From assembly GCA_002432565.1 (NCBI GenBank), contig DJFP01000002.1, positions 866-16,467 of the forward strand: 15,602 nt of DNA, given 5' to 3'. The notes below the pieces were generated by a model. The model had not been told where the DNA came from. It ran no database searches and saw nothing but the letters and a program-made list of their open reading frames with translations. Position numbers and translations under genes: made by a program. The DNA is from Flavobacteriales bacterium UBA5869. GTDB lineage: Bacteria > Bacteroidota > Bacteroidia > Flavobacteriales_D > Crocinitomicaceae. Position 1 is the stretch's first letter. Each line of letters begins with the position of its first letter. Positions 1-7,408 of the stretch are shown here, piece after piece.

Positions 1-1385
1 GCCGGAGTAAAGTCACCTGCATCAGATCTGTTAGGGAAACGAATCAAATCATCAGTTTCCATTTGAAGATCGTAATGGTCTCTGTCGCTATATGCCATAA
101 ATAACTTCGGTTGGAAGTTTTCAATACACAATAGGTATTGCTGATTGTTCACAAAACGGTAGTGAGATGCTCCCTGATCACCGCCTGTTAAAGGCATAAA
201 GATCGTTTCTCCGGCAAGCGGATCTCCGTCTGAAGGATAAGTAAAGCTTCCGTAAGCTACCTGGCTGATAATGTCAAACGTTCCCTCGGAAACAGTAAAA
301 AATGGATCATCCCAGGTATACAAAGACCAGAATGCTTCGAAATCATCCAGGTGAACTGTTGCAGTATCAGCAGCAGTAATAGTAAATCCTCCGAAGTAAA
401 TACCGTCCATTGCAACTCTTGCTGCATTTGCGTTCTTGAAAGCAATACAAGATTCGAATTGGTTAACCGGTAACTCTGCAGGGCGCACGTAAGTTTGCTT
501 GGAAACAATAGTCGTGTCAAGGCTGCATAATGACCACAATGAATCACTTAATGTGAAATAGTTTGTATTTGTATTATCATTTGCGTAATCATCTGCCGCA
601 CCGAAATCTACCGTATAAACGATTTCATAGTCACCGGCCTGATGTGATGCAGGTGAGTAAGTTGTAAGAGGAACGAATGCTGAATCTCCTGAAAGGATGG
701 AAGTCGGAGTAGAGTTTACATTGTGTACACTTGTTCCATTGCGTTTAATAGTACCGTTCAAAACGATGTTGGACAAATCATTTTGTCCCTGGTTAAATAC
801 CCATGCTCCAAGAGGAACAGAAAATTCAGTTCCGTTTTGAGCTAATGAAATCGGTAAAGAACCAACGTTTGCTCTCATAGAACCGATATCATTTAACGCT
901 AAATCGTCGTTAAAGAAACCTGATTTGTTACCAATATAGAACATAACCGGTCCGCCAGTCATAGTAGCACGAACAGATGCTCCGTCAGCCTGGGAAATCA
1001 TAGCGATTGGAACGTTTACCGGTCCTGTTGGAGTTCCCCCCATTGGAATTGGAGCCGCTGGGACGTTGTTTATGATAAGTACACCGAGAGCTCCTGCTGC
1101 TACGGCATTTTGCACTTTCACAGTAAAGTTACAGGTTCCGCGATAAATTACAGCAATGTTTCCTGAAACAGAAGCATTGGTAATTGTTCCACAACCTGTT
1201 GTATCGGAAGCAATTGCAAGTGTGTCATGCACAAAGTTCCCGGGAATGGTCAAATCCTTACCCCATCCGCTGGCTTGAGTGAAGGAATAAACTGTTGGGT
1301 TTGGAGATGTTTGATTACAAATCACCTGGCCGAATGAATAGGTGGTCGTTACAAACAATCCAAAACTAAGTAAAAGTTTTTTCAT
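1..1385 (-). CDS. Secreted PA-domain protein, C-terminus beyond window
   Basis: This reading frame is open from the ATG at 1383-1385 to the window edge, giving 461 codons with no stop, so the C-terminal part is missing. Residues 1-19 form a signal peptide (MKKLLLSFGLF... ending YSFG|Q). Residues ~60-145 match the protease-associated (PA) fold: GNIAVIYRGTCNFTVKVQNA, then AGALGVLIINN, then PIAMISQADG, the usual PA order. C65 and C85 could form a disulfide. Residues ~165-260 look like a CARDB/Ig-like beta domain (LGAWVFNQGQNDLSNIVLNG). The rest, to residue 461, is beta-rich and unrecognised, with no peptidase catalytic motif visible. PA domains usually accompany secreted peptidases or mediate protein contact; in Flavobacteriia many such proteins are T9SS cargo, which would require a sorting domain in the unseen C-terminus. 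The gene stands alone, 237 bases downstream of the next minus-strand gene. The PA call is solid; the overall function is unknown. Confidence 0.85.
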   Translation of the reverse strand, partial: MKKLLLSFGLFVTTTYSFGQVICNQTSPNPTVYSFTQASGWGKDLTIPGNFVHDTLAIASDTTGCGTITNASVSGNIAVIYRGTCNFTVKVQNAVAAGALGVLIINNVPAAPIPMGGTPTGPVNVPIAMISQADGASVRATMTGGPVMFYIGNKSGFFNDDLALNDIGSMRANVGSLPISLAQNGTEFSVPLGAWVFNQGQNDLSNIVLNGTIKRNGTSVHNVNSTPTSILSGDSAFVPLTTYSPASHQAGDYEIVYTVDFGAADDYANDNTNTNYFTLSDSLWSLCSLDTTIVSKQTYVRPAELPVNQFESCIAFKNANAARVAMDGIYFGGFTITAADTATVHLDDFEAFWSLYTWDDPFFTVSEGTFDIISQVAYGSFTYPSDGDPLAGETIFMPLTGGDQGASHYRFVNNQQYLLCIENFQPKLFMAYSDRDHYDLQMETDDLIRFPNRSDAGDFTP

Positions 1386-1409
1386 AACATAAGTAAATTA
1401 AAGATGCAT

Positions 1410-1437
1410 TAAATGTAAAGAAAAATTAATAAACAAA
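1410..1437 (-). promoter_or_regulatory. Possible promoter of the PA-domain protein gene
   Basis: On the minus strand a TTTG (plus 1434-1437) precedes TACATTTA (plus 1410-1417) by 16 bases. This resembles the Bacteroidota -33 TTTG / -7 TAnnTTTG pair, but with one mismatch in the -7 box and short spacing. The region is very AT-rich, so a chance match is quite possible. Confidence 0.25.
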
Positions 1438-1622
1438 AAATTGACAACGAAATTTTTATGATTAAAATAAGCATGCACCAGTATTGATTTTGAATACTTA
1501 ACGATTTAAAATTGGCGTTAACCGGTCAGTGAGTTCTAAAAATTCGTTTCATCCGTTACAAATCCGGCGCTTCCGGGTTCTATGCAGCAACTCAAGGTTT
1601 GGGGATTGGATTTTGCCCGAGA

Positions 1623-2036
1623 TCAGCGACTTTTAATAATTTGTTTTGAGATTTCACCGTTCTTGTCAAAAGTGAAGTTATAGGAAACGTAGCCTCCATA
1701 ACCCAATCGCTTTAATTTTGTTCCATCTATTCGGATTATTCTGAATTTGTCGGGCATTAAGTCTTTTGACAATACTTTAGGAATGGTGTCTGTGGTTAGA
1801 ATGAAGTAATCCCGGTAATGGTTTTTCTTACGGTGCTTATTAATCCAGGAGATGGTGTATTGGGTGCAGGAACCACAGTAAGTGGGATCAATAATTATAA
1901 CAGAAGTTTCTTTGGTTTCAATATGTAAACCGGCGAGATACTCTTTTAATTTATGTGATCCTCTTTGATTTCCCTGACAAGAAAAAAGAATGAAAAAGCA
2001 GGAAATGATTATTAAAGCGTTAGTAGTTAATCTCAT
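1623..2036 (-). CDS. Small lipoprotein with thioredoxin-like CGSC motif
   Basis: A 137-residue protein begins with a hydrophobic signal (residues 5-19) and a lipobox LFSC with the acylated cysteine at C20, so it should be a membrane-anchored lipoprotein facing the periplasm or surface. Residues ~44-57 read TSVIIIDPTYCGSC: a beta strand followed by a CxxC pair (C54, C57), as at the redox site of thioredoxin-fold proteins. The cis-proline loop and the rest of the fold are not clear, and at ~117 mature residues it is near the minimum size for a thioredoxin domain. Its ATG (2034-2036) lies inside the 3' end of the upstream propeller-lipoprotein gene, a 17-base overlap in another frame, so translation of the two is probably coupled. 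With a four-cysteine secreted peptide encoded two genes upstream, a thiol-disulfide role is tempting but is inference. I cannot assign a family name. Confidence 0.8.
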   Translation of the reverse strand: MRLTTNALIIISCFFILFSCQGNQRGSHKLKEYLAGLHIETKETSVIIIDPTYCGSCTQYTISWINKHRKKNHYRDYFILTTDTIPKVLSKDLMPDKFRIIRIDGTKLKRLGYGGYVSYNFTFDKNGEISKQIIKSR

Positions 2037-3096
2037 CGAAAATTAGTTGTTTGTTAGTAACCTTAAAATTGGTATTTAAAATAAACCCCTTTTTAGTTGG
2101 AGTAAGCTCATTCAATAAAAAGTATTTTTTCGGCAAGAATACCTGAGCTAAATAATTGAAATTGGAATCATAAATTAAGACGGTGTTTTTCTTGTCTTGT
2201 TCAATGGTGTATTCTTCGTTTTCGTTCATCCGGTCAAGGGATAATTGATAAAACCTGTAATAGTGTTTTTTGTACGGATTGTAAAAAATAGAGCCAAAAG
2301 CCGGACTTTCTATGTTATAGCGATACAATTCATACTTTGTTTCTTTACTTAGTTCTTTGATTTCATCACTGTGTTGATTGTAGAAGAGATTGATCTTGGA
2401 AATAATGCGGTCGGTGCTTAAAGAAAAGAGCGTGATTTCCGATCTGAAGGGATAATGTATCACCAGGGTGTCACCCTTCAGATAGGATGAGAATATATTT
2501 TTGGATCCGTATTTATAGTTCAGGAATTCCTTGTCGGTTCGGATGTTGAGAACCTTTATTTTTTGGGTTTTCAAGTCATAAGTCCCAAACATCGGGTAAG
2601 GTTTAAGCAGATTTTTACTACTTATCAACGGAAAAACGAGTTTGCCCTTATACATGTGGCAGTAGTTTTGACCTTGGTAATAAGCGGATACAATTAGTGA
2701 TATTGACTTCAATTCGGGAAGCTTATTCAGATTTAAAAGATGCTGAAAGCGGTTGTTTTGCAATACGGAAAGCATTCCGTTTGTTTCCAGCCGATAAACA
2801 GTTTCTCCCCATGCATTCAATGCGAAATTTTGATTGGATGCCGATCCGGTGTTTTTGATGAGCGTTTGTGTTGAATCATCCAATATCAGAGTTTCCTTGT
2901 TATTGAAGTACAAATATTGCTGTGTAAGGTTGTTTTTGGTAAAGTAACAGGACTGGGTGTAATACCCAAAATTTGGTCTGAGTATGTGGTTGGTAAATAG
3001 TTTGCGGCCGTAGGAAATTTTTAATTTGTTTTTTTGGTATTCATTACAACCAAAAAGCACAAACGCCGCAAGTAGGAGGAAGGATAATCTCCGCAT
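2020..3096 (-). CDS. DUF4221-like / 6-bladed beta-propeller lipoprotein
   Basis: I place the start at the ATG at 3094-3096, not the in-frame ATG at 3139-3141. Only the internal start puts a signal at the N-terminus (MRRLSFLLLAAFVLFGC, lipobox LFGC, acylated C17), and the upstream ATG sits in the loop of a terminator hairpin. The product is 358 residues. It consists of repeated short beta strands with periodic aromatic and polar residues, as expected of a beta-propeller. Residues ~272-285 (YNPYKKHYYRFYQL) resemble the conserved YDPY..VYYR segment I associate with DUF4221/6-bladed propeller lipoproteins of Bacteroidota. Such lipoproteins often sit beside short NVEALA-type cysteine peptides; here a four-cysteine peptide gene lies just upstream, separated by an attenuator-like hairpin, and a CxxC lipoprotein overlaps downstream. 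No promoter is evident between the hairpin and this ATG, so expression probably depends on readthrough. Molecular function is unknown; the family call is from memory of the motif. Confidence 0.75.
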   Translation of the reverse strand: MRRLSFLLLAAFVLFGCNEYQKNKLKISYGRKLFTNHILRPNFGYYTQSCYFTKNNLTQQYLYFNNKETLILDDSTQTLIKNTGSASNQNFALNAWGETVYRLETNGMLSVLQNNRFQHLLNLNKLPELKSISLIVSAYYQGQNYCHMYKGKLVFPLISSKNLLKPYPMFGTYDLKTQKIKVLNIRTDKEFLNYKYGSKNIFSSYLKGDTLVIHYPFRSEITLFSLSTDRIISKINLFYNQHSDEIKELSKETKYELYRYNIESPAFGSIFYNPYKKHYYRFYQLSLDRMNENEEYTIEQDKKNTVLIYDSNFNYLAQVFLPKKYFLLNELTPTKKGFILNTNFKVTNKQLIFDEINY

Positions 3097-3127
3097 AATC
3101 TTAAGATGGATGAGTGGAAGGAAATGG

Positions 3128-3155
3128 AAAAGGGAAGTCATAAACTTCCCTTTTT
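3128..3155 (-). terminator. Intrinsic terminator/attenuator after the small peptide gene
   Basis: GGGAAGT (3132-3138) and ACTTCCC (3144-3150) form a perfect 7-bp stem around a 5-base loop. It is flanked by AAAA (3128-3131) and TTTTT (3151-3155), so on the minus strand the stem is followed by a T-run; the element could work in both directions. It begins only a few bases after the peptide stop codon (3161-3163) and lies upstream of the propeller-lipoprotein ATG (3094-3096). If partly efficient, it would make the peptide mRNA more abundant than that of the two lipoproteins. Confidence 0.75.
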
Positions 3156-3160
3156 GTGAT

Positions 3161-3388
3161 TTAACTATCTAATAATTCGTTGCAATTAGGATTGTTCTCA
3201 GTACATGCCTGAGTACCCCCATAAAGGCATTTAATACCGGTGTAAGTTCCTGAAGGATATGTTTTGATACATCTCATTCCGAAGTAAGGCCCGGGAACTT
3301 TTTTTACAGTGGAGTTTTCTTTTTGAAATGAAAGCAGAGTTAAAACTCCTCCTACAGCAAAAGCTGCTACTAAAAGTGATTTTTTCAT
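3161..3388 (-). CDS. Secreted four-cysteine small peptide precursor (75 aa)
   Basis: The 75-residue product has an N-terminal signal-like helix (MKKSLLVAAFAVGGVLTLLSF, residues 1-21), a short Lys/Ser/Thr linker, then a Gly/Tyr-rich segment with four cysteines (C40, C54, C62, C69) ending in acidic residues. The even cysteine count after an export signal suggests a disulfide-bonded exported peptide. The design is like the NVEALA-class peptides of Bacteroidales (short MKK helix, then a Cys-containing tail, next to a propeller lipoprotein gene). However, the NVEALA signature itself is absent, so this would be a different or divergent class. The gene begins 59 bases after sdhB stops and is followed at once by a terminator-like hairpin. 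A weak promoter may exist in the gap (TTTG at plus 3439-3442 and a degenerate TAATATTA about 20 bases downstream), or it may be transcribed from the sdh operon. Function unknown. Confidence 0.75.
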   Translation of the reverse strand: MKKSLLVAAFAVGGVLTLLSFQKENSTVKKVPGPYFGMRCIKTYPSGTYTGIKCLYGGTQACTENNPNCNELLDS

Positions 3389-3447
3389 GGTTAAAAAATT
3401 ATAAGTTGCTTAATATTACAGCTTTAATTTTTTAAAAACAAAAAATA

Positions 3448-4212
3448 TTACTCCGCAGCAACCATCGCTTTCAAATACTCACGGTTCATGCGTGCAATGT
3501 TCTCCAGTGAAATCTCTTTCGGGCATTCAACGGCACAAGCACCTGTGTTTGTACAGTTACCGAATCCTTCTTCGTCCATTTGTTTCACCATGTTCAGAAC
3601 GCGCTGCTGAGCTTCAACCTGTCCCTGCGGTAACAATGCCAGCTGGGATACTTTCGCTGAAACGAATAACATCGCAGAAGCGTTTTTACAGCTTGCTACA
3701 CAAGCACCGCAGCCAATACAGGTTGCCGCTTCAAATGCCTTGTCTGCTTCTGCCTTCCCGATAGGAATAGCATTTGCATCCATGGTGCGTCCGGAAGTGT
3801 TCACAGAAACGAAACCTCCTGCCTGCTGGATACGGTCAAATGCCGAACGGTCTACCACCAAATCCTTGATCACCGGGAATGCTTTTGCTCTCCATGGCTC
3901 CACGTAGATCGTTTCACCGTCCTTGAACTTACGCATGTGCAACTGACAAGTCGTTACTGCACGATCCGGTCCGTGAGCTTCTCCGTTGATGTACAAAGAA
4001 CACATTCCGCAGATTCCTTCGCGGCAATCGTGATCAAATGCGATAGGTTCTTTGCGTTCGTTTACTAACTGCTCGTTCAATTGGTCAAGCATTTCCAGGA
4101 AAGAACTATCTGTAGAAACGTTGTCCAATTTGTATGTTTCCATACTTCCTTTCGAATTCGCGTTCTTCTGACGCCAAATCTTCAGGTTTATATTAATTGT
4201 TTTTGATGCCAT
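3448..4212 (-). CDS. sdhB: Succinate dehydrogenase/fumarate reductase iron-sulfur subunit
   Basis: A full-length 254-residue SdhB/FrdB, the electron-transfer subunit of complex II that passes electrons from the flavin of SdhA towards the membrane cytochrome and quinone. All three cluster sites are visible. The N-terminal plant-ferredoxin-type [2Fe-2S] site uses C63, C68, C71 and C89 (CREGICGMC ... TTC). The C-terminal region has [11 protein letters not shown] (C165, C168, C171, C175) and [11 protein letters not shown] (C220, C226, C230) for the [4Fe-4S] and [3Fe-4S] clusters. The protein sits on the inner face of the membrane with SdhA. The ATG at 4210-4212 gives the expected N-terminus ([15 protein letters not shown]). 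It is the last gene of sdhCAB, but lies 70 bases after sdhA, a wide gap filled by a 32-bp palindrome. The small cysteine-peptide gene follows 59 bases downstream. Confidence 0.97.
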   Translation of the reverse strand: MASKTININLKIWRQKNANSKGSMETYKLDNVSTDSSFLEMLDQLNEQLVNERKEPIAFDHDCREGICGMCSLYINGEAHGPDRAVTTCQLHMRKFKDGETIYVEPWRAKAFPVIKDLVVDRSAFDRIQQAGGFVSVNTSGRTMDANAIPIGKAEADKAFEAATCIGCGACVASCKNASAMLFVSAKVSQLALLPQGQVEAQQRVLNMVKQMDEEGFGNCTNTGACAVECPKEISLENIARMNREYLKAMVAAE

Positions 4213-4237
4213 CTTGCAATATTTTATTTAGAGATTC

Positions 4238-4269
4238 GTGTACGGGTGGGTCGCGACCCACCCGTACAC
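4238..4269. repeat. 32-bp perfect GC-rich palindrome between sdhA and sdhB
   Basis: The two 16-base arms are exact reverse complements meeting at 4253/4254. Each arm has a GTAC end, a GGGTGGG block and a central TCGCGA. It occupies nearly half of the 70-base sdhA-sdhB gap and is far richer in G+C than the flanking DNA. On the minus strand no T-run follows, so it is not a typical intrinsic terminator. It looks like a dispersed REP-type palindrome or an mRNA processing/stabilising hairpin; that interpretation is inference, since only one copy lies in this window. Confidence 0.8.
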
Positions 4270-4282
4270 TTTATCGTCTTAA

Positions 4283-6295
4283 TTATTTATAATTTCTCGC
4301 TGCGATTTTAATGTATTCGTAATTCAACACTTCTTTGTGCAACTCGGATTGGTTGATGTCCATTCCTTTGTACTCCCAGGCTCCAACAAAGTTGAAGTTT
4401 TCGTCGTCACGCAATGTTTCACCTTCTGCATCCTGGTATTCCTCACGGAAGTGTCCTCCGCAAGACTCGTTACGCTGCAAAGCATCTCTTGCCATCAATT
4501 GGCCCAGTTCCATGAAGTCCGCTACACGAAGTGCTTTTTCCAATTCCGGGTTCAATTCGTTTGCATCTCCCGGAACATAAACCTCTTTGTAGAACTCTTC
4601 ACGCAAAGCGGCGATCTCAGAAATAGCCTCCGTCAATCCTTGTGCGTTACGGCCCATTCCAACCTTGTTCCACATAATGTGTCCCAAACGTTTGTGGAAA
4701 TGATCTACTGATTTTGAACCGTTATTATTCAAAAATTTGGAGATCATGTCTCTTACATTGTTTTCAGCCTCTTCGAATTCAGGTGAATCGGTAGATATTT
4801 TCCCTGTACGGATATCTCCTGCCAAATAATCGGAAACAGTGTAAGGAAGTACGAAATATCCGTCTGCCAATCCCTGCATCAGAGCGGAAGCTCCCAGGCG
4901 GTTTGCACCGTGATCGGAGAAGTTTGCTTCACCCGCTACGAAACATCCGGGAATTGTTGACTGCAGGTTGTAATCAACCCAAACACCTCCCATTGTGTAG
5001 TGAACCGCAGGATAAATCTTCATTGGTGTTTCATACGGATTCTCATCTGTAATTTTTTCATACATCTGGAACAGGTTTCCGTATTTCTCTTCTACCCATT
5101 TTTTACCCAATTGGATAATTTCTTCTTCACTTGGGTTGTGGTTCCCGGAAGCGTAAGCTGTTTGTTTTCCTTTCGCTTGGATTTCGGATGAGAAATCCAG
5201 GTAAACACCTTCCATCGTATCATTTGCTTCGATTCCGAAACCTGCGTCACAACGCTCTTTCGCTGCACGTGATGCTACGTCACGAGGAACCAGGTTACCG
5301 AATGCCGGGTAACGGCGCTCCAAATAATAATCTCTGTCTTCTTCCGCAATCTGTGTCGGTTTCAATTTCCCTGCACGAATTGCTTCTGCATCTTCTTTTT
5401 TCTTCGGTACCCAAATACGGCCGGAGTTACGCAATGATTCGGACATCAAAGTCAGTTTCGATTGGTTTGTTCCATGAACCGGGATACAAGTCGGGTGGAT
5501 TTGCACGTAACATGGGTTTGCGAAGTAAGCACCACGTTTGTGAGCTTTCCATGCAGCTGTAACGTTAGATCCCATTGCATTTGTAGAAAGGAAGTAAACG
5601 TTTCCGTATCCTCCTGTACACAAGATCACCGCGTGAGCAGAATGACGCTCAATTTCTCCGGTAATTAAGTTACGGGCAATGATTCCGCGTGCCTTTCCGT
5701 CCACTTTTACCAGGTCAAGCATTTCATGACGGTTGTACATCTGAACATTTCCCAAACCGATCTGGCGGGAAATTGCCGAATAAGCCCCCAATAATAACTG
5801 CTGTCCTGTTTGTCCTGCTGCGTAGAATGTACGCTGTACCTGTGTACCACCGAATGAACGGTTGTCAAGCAAACCTCCGTACTCACGTGCAAAAGGAACT
5901 CCCTGCGCAACACACTGGTCGATGATGTTTCCGGATACTTCCGCTAAGCGGTGAACGTTTGCTTCGCGTGCACGGTAGTCACCACCTTTAATAGTATCGT
6001 AGAACAAACGGTAAATGGAATCACCGTCATTCTGGTAATTTTTTGCTGCGTTGATACCTCCTTGTGCTGCAATAGAGTGCGCACGACGCGGAGAGTCCTG
6101 GAAACAGAATGCTTTTACATTGTACCCCATTTCTCCAAGGGATGCTGCTGCTGAAGCTCCGGCCAATCCCGTTCCGACAACTATGATGTCAATCTTCGGA
6201 CGGTTATTGGGAGCAACTAAACGCAGGTGGTCTTTGTAGTCGGTCCATTTTTTAGAAATGTGACCTTCTGGTATTTTTGAATCTAGAATAGACAT
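4283..6295 (-). CDS. sdhA: Succinate dehydrogenase/fumarate reductase flavoprotein subunit
   Basis: A full-length 670-residue SdhA/FrdA, which oxidises succinate to fumarate (or the reverse) at a covalently bound FAD in the TCA cycle. The Rossmann FAD site is [14 protein letters not shown] at residues 41-54. H73 in [17 protein letters not shown] is the expected covalent FAD-attachment histidine. Further on come the substrate-site blocks [21 protein letters not shown] and [15 protein letters not shown], then the flavin-binding [11 protein letters not shown] segment. The protein closely matches the long Bacteroidota form (opening [11 protein letters not shown]). The ATG at 6293-6295 lies 18 bases after the sdhC stop, so the two are co-transcribed. 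Direction of the reaction in vivo cannot be told from sequence; the adjacent SCO1 gene suggests an oxygen-respiring cell and hence succinate oxidation. Several antisense open frames over this gene are shadows of its codon pattern. Confidence 0.98.
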   Translation of the reverse strand: MSILDSKIPEGHISKKWTDYKDHLRLVAPNNRPKIDIIVVGTGLAGASAAASLGEMGYNVKAFCFQDSPRRAHSIAAQGGINAAKNYQNDGDSIYRLFYDTIKGGDYRAREANVHRLAEVSGNIIDQCVAQGVPFAREYGGLLDNRSFGGTQVQRTFYAAGQTGQQLLLGAYSAISRQIGLGNVQMYNRHEMLDLVKVDGKARGIIARNLITGEIERHSAHAVILCTGGYGNVYFLSTNAMGSNVTAAWKAHKRGAYFANPCYVQIHPTCIPVHGTNQSKLTLMSESLRNSGRIWVPKKKEDAEAIRAGKLKPTQIAEEDRDYYLERRYPAFGNLVPRDVASRAAKERCDAGFGIEANDTMEGVYLDFSSEIQAKGKQTAYASGNHNPSEEEIIQLGKKWVEEKYGNLFQMYEKITDENPYETPMKIYPAVHYTMGGVWVDYNLQSTIPGCFVAGEANFSDHGANRLGASALMQGLADGYFVLPYTVSDYLAGDIRTGKISTDSPEFEEAENNVRDMISKFLNNNGSKSVDHFHKRLGHIMWNKVGMGRNAQGLTEAISEIAALREEFYKEVYVPGDANELNPELEKALRVADFMELGQLMARDALQRNESCGGHFREEYQDAEGETLRDDENFNFVGAWEYKGMDINQSELHKEVLNYEYIKIAARNYK

Positions 6296-6313
6296 AAAGT
6301 ACTTTTTAGAATG

Positions 6314-7234
6314 TTATCTATTTAAATAAATCATCACGGGAATAATCGCGAACGCTAATGGAACAACGATTGCAAAAGCCTGACCGACAAATCGGATAAG
6401 CCCGTTGTATTTGCGGTGGTTTAATCCCAAAGACTGGAATGCGGAACCGAATCCGTGCCACAAGTGGAACATCAACACAAACATGGAAACCACATACAGG
6501 ATCACTGCAATAAGTGCATATTCGTTTGCTGGCTGACCCTGCTCAGAATGACCGAAGAAATTCATAACTACCGTATGCAAATCGCGAACACCTTCTGCTT
6601 TGTGCAGATTGGTATTCATATCGATCAATTTTGTGTCTTTTATTTTTACCAATTCCTGTGATTGACCTGATTCAACGTCCTTTGCAGCCACTTCCAGGTA
6701 ATTACCATTGGTAGTCAACGCGGATTGAAGGGTGATTTTACGTGTAACCGGAGCACCTGTCATCGGATCCTGCCCGATTTGCATGTCTGTTGTGTTTTCT
6801 ACATAATGCAAAGGAACTGTTTCAGTTATTTTTTGCTTCCACCAGAAATTTGCCATGTGCGTAACGATGAATATCAAAAGGATTGTACCCAAAATAGCCA
6901 TGTAACGGGAAGCCGCACTTGAGTTTGTGCCCGGCTTATTGTAAGCATAGTTTTTCGGACGCGCCTTTTTGTTCTGCACAGCCAGGTACAATCCGATGCA
7001 AGCGTGAGCCAGAATGGAGAAGTAAGTCAAATAAGCCAAAATCTTGATAAAGATATTGTGGCCCATGAAGTAAGCATACTCATTGAATGCGCGCCGGCCT
7101 TCCTCTCCTGTTTTTGTAATTAGCTGCAAATTCCCCAGCAGGTGTCCGACAAGGAAAGTAATTAGAAAAAGCCCGGTGAGCGCCATCCAATACTTCTTTG
7201 CTAATGAGGACGTAAATATTCCAGATTTACTCAT
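6314..7234 (-). CDS. sdhC: Succinate dehydrogenase cytochrome b558 subunit with large loop insertion
   Basis: This is the membrane anchor of complex II, carrying heme b and the quinone site. I start it at the ATG at 7232-7234 (MSKSGIFTSSLAKKYW, 306 residues); the frame runs further up only from a GTG at 7291, which would add an atypical N-terminus and swallow the promoter motif. Five membrane helices are visible at ~17-36, 61-86, 110-130, 239-262 and 280-303, as in the b558 family. Candidate heme ligands are H31, H77, H126 and H257 or H260 (LVGHLLGN, ILAHACIG, IVTHMANFWWK, MFHLWHGF). Family members I know are about 200-230 residues. The excess is a polar segment of roughly 80 residues (~134-215, with DPMTGAPVTRKITLQ) between helices 3 and 4. 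It is in frame, without frameshift or low complexity, so it looks genuine. First gene of sdhCAB. Confidence 0.93.
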   Translation of the reverse strand: MSKSGIFTSSLAKKYWMALTGLFLITFLVGHLLGNLQLITKTGEEGRRAFNEYAYFMGHNIFIKILAYLTYFSILAHACIGLYLAVQNKKARPKNYAYNKPGTNSSAASRYMAILGTILLIFIVTHMANFWWKQKITETVPLHYVENTTDMQIGQDPMTGAPVTRKITLQSALTTNGNYLEVAAKDVESGQSQELVKIKDTKLIDMNTNLHKAEGVRDLHTVVMNFFGHSEQGQPANEYALIAVILYVVSMFVLMFHLWHGFGSAFQSLGLNHRKYNGLIRFVGQAFAIVVPLAFAIIPVMIYLNR

Positions 7235-7263
7235 AGTATTTTTAAAAAATGTTTCAAACGTTA

Positions 7264-7271
7264 CAAATTTA
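7264..7271 (-). promoter_or_regulatory. Probable -7 promoter box of the sdhCAB operon
   Basis: On the minus strand this reads TAAATTTG, a perfect match to the Bacteroidota -7 consensus TAnnTTTG, ending 29 bases before the sdhC ATG. No clear -33 TTTG is seen upstream. Its presence supports the ATG at 7232-7234 over the GTG at 7291. Confidence 0.45.
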
Positions 7272-7360
7272 ATAGCTAGAACGACCCGCACGAAGGTTTG
7301 CCCTTATTTAGAACCAATATAGATTATTTAGAAAAGTGAGAATGAATAGCGTTTGCAGCC

Positions 7361-7387
7361 AAAAAAAGCGGCCAATTGACCGCTTTT
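7361..7387 (-). terminator. Intrinsic terminator of the sugar transporter gene
   Basis: On the minus strand AAAAGCGG (plus 7380-7387) pairs with CCGCTTTT (plus 7364-7371) in an 8-bp stem around an 8-base loop, and the T-run extends to seven T (plus 7361-7367). It lies about 21 bases beyond the transporter stop codon (7409-7411) and separates that gene from sdhCAB. Confidence 0.85.
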
Positions 7388-7408
7388 CAAAAAATATAAA
7401 TCAGCTTT

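Noticed and set aside
257..547. 96-codon minus-strand open frame
   Set aside because: It lies within the PA-domain protein gene in another frame on the same strand; the PA frame is continuous across it and has clear domain signal.
1557..1585. Small inverted repeat (AATCCGG ... CCGGGTT) as a terminator for the CxxC lipoprotein gene
   Set aside because: The 7-bp stem around a 5-base loop includes a G-T pair and has no T-run on the minus strand, so I cannot support a terminator call.
2440..2530. Possible CRISPR or tandem DNA repeats in the small-gene region
   Set aside because: No regularly spaced direct repeats were found here; the only tandem repeats in the window are the codon-level repeats in the T9SS protein.
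3097..3141. Fifteen-residue N-terminal extension of the propeller lipoprotein
   Set aside because: The ATG lies in a terminator loop, and the extension would bury the lipoprotein signal behind extra residues; the internal Met gives a textbook lipobox.
4335..6239. Several plus-strand open frames of 60-140 codons opposite sdhA
   Set aside because: They lie wholly antisense to an unmistakable SdhA, have Cys/Ser/Arg-rich composition typical of reverse-frame shadows, and show no domain or start context.
7235..7291. GTG-initiated N-terminal extension of SdhC
   Set aside because: The extension covers the -7 promoter motif and gives a sequence unlike SdhC; the ATG at 7232-7234 fits the family.
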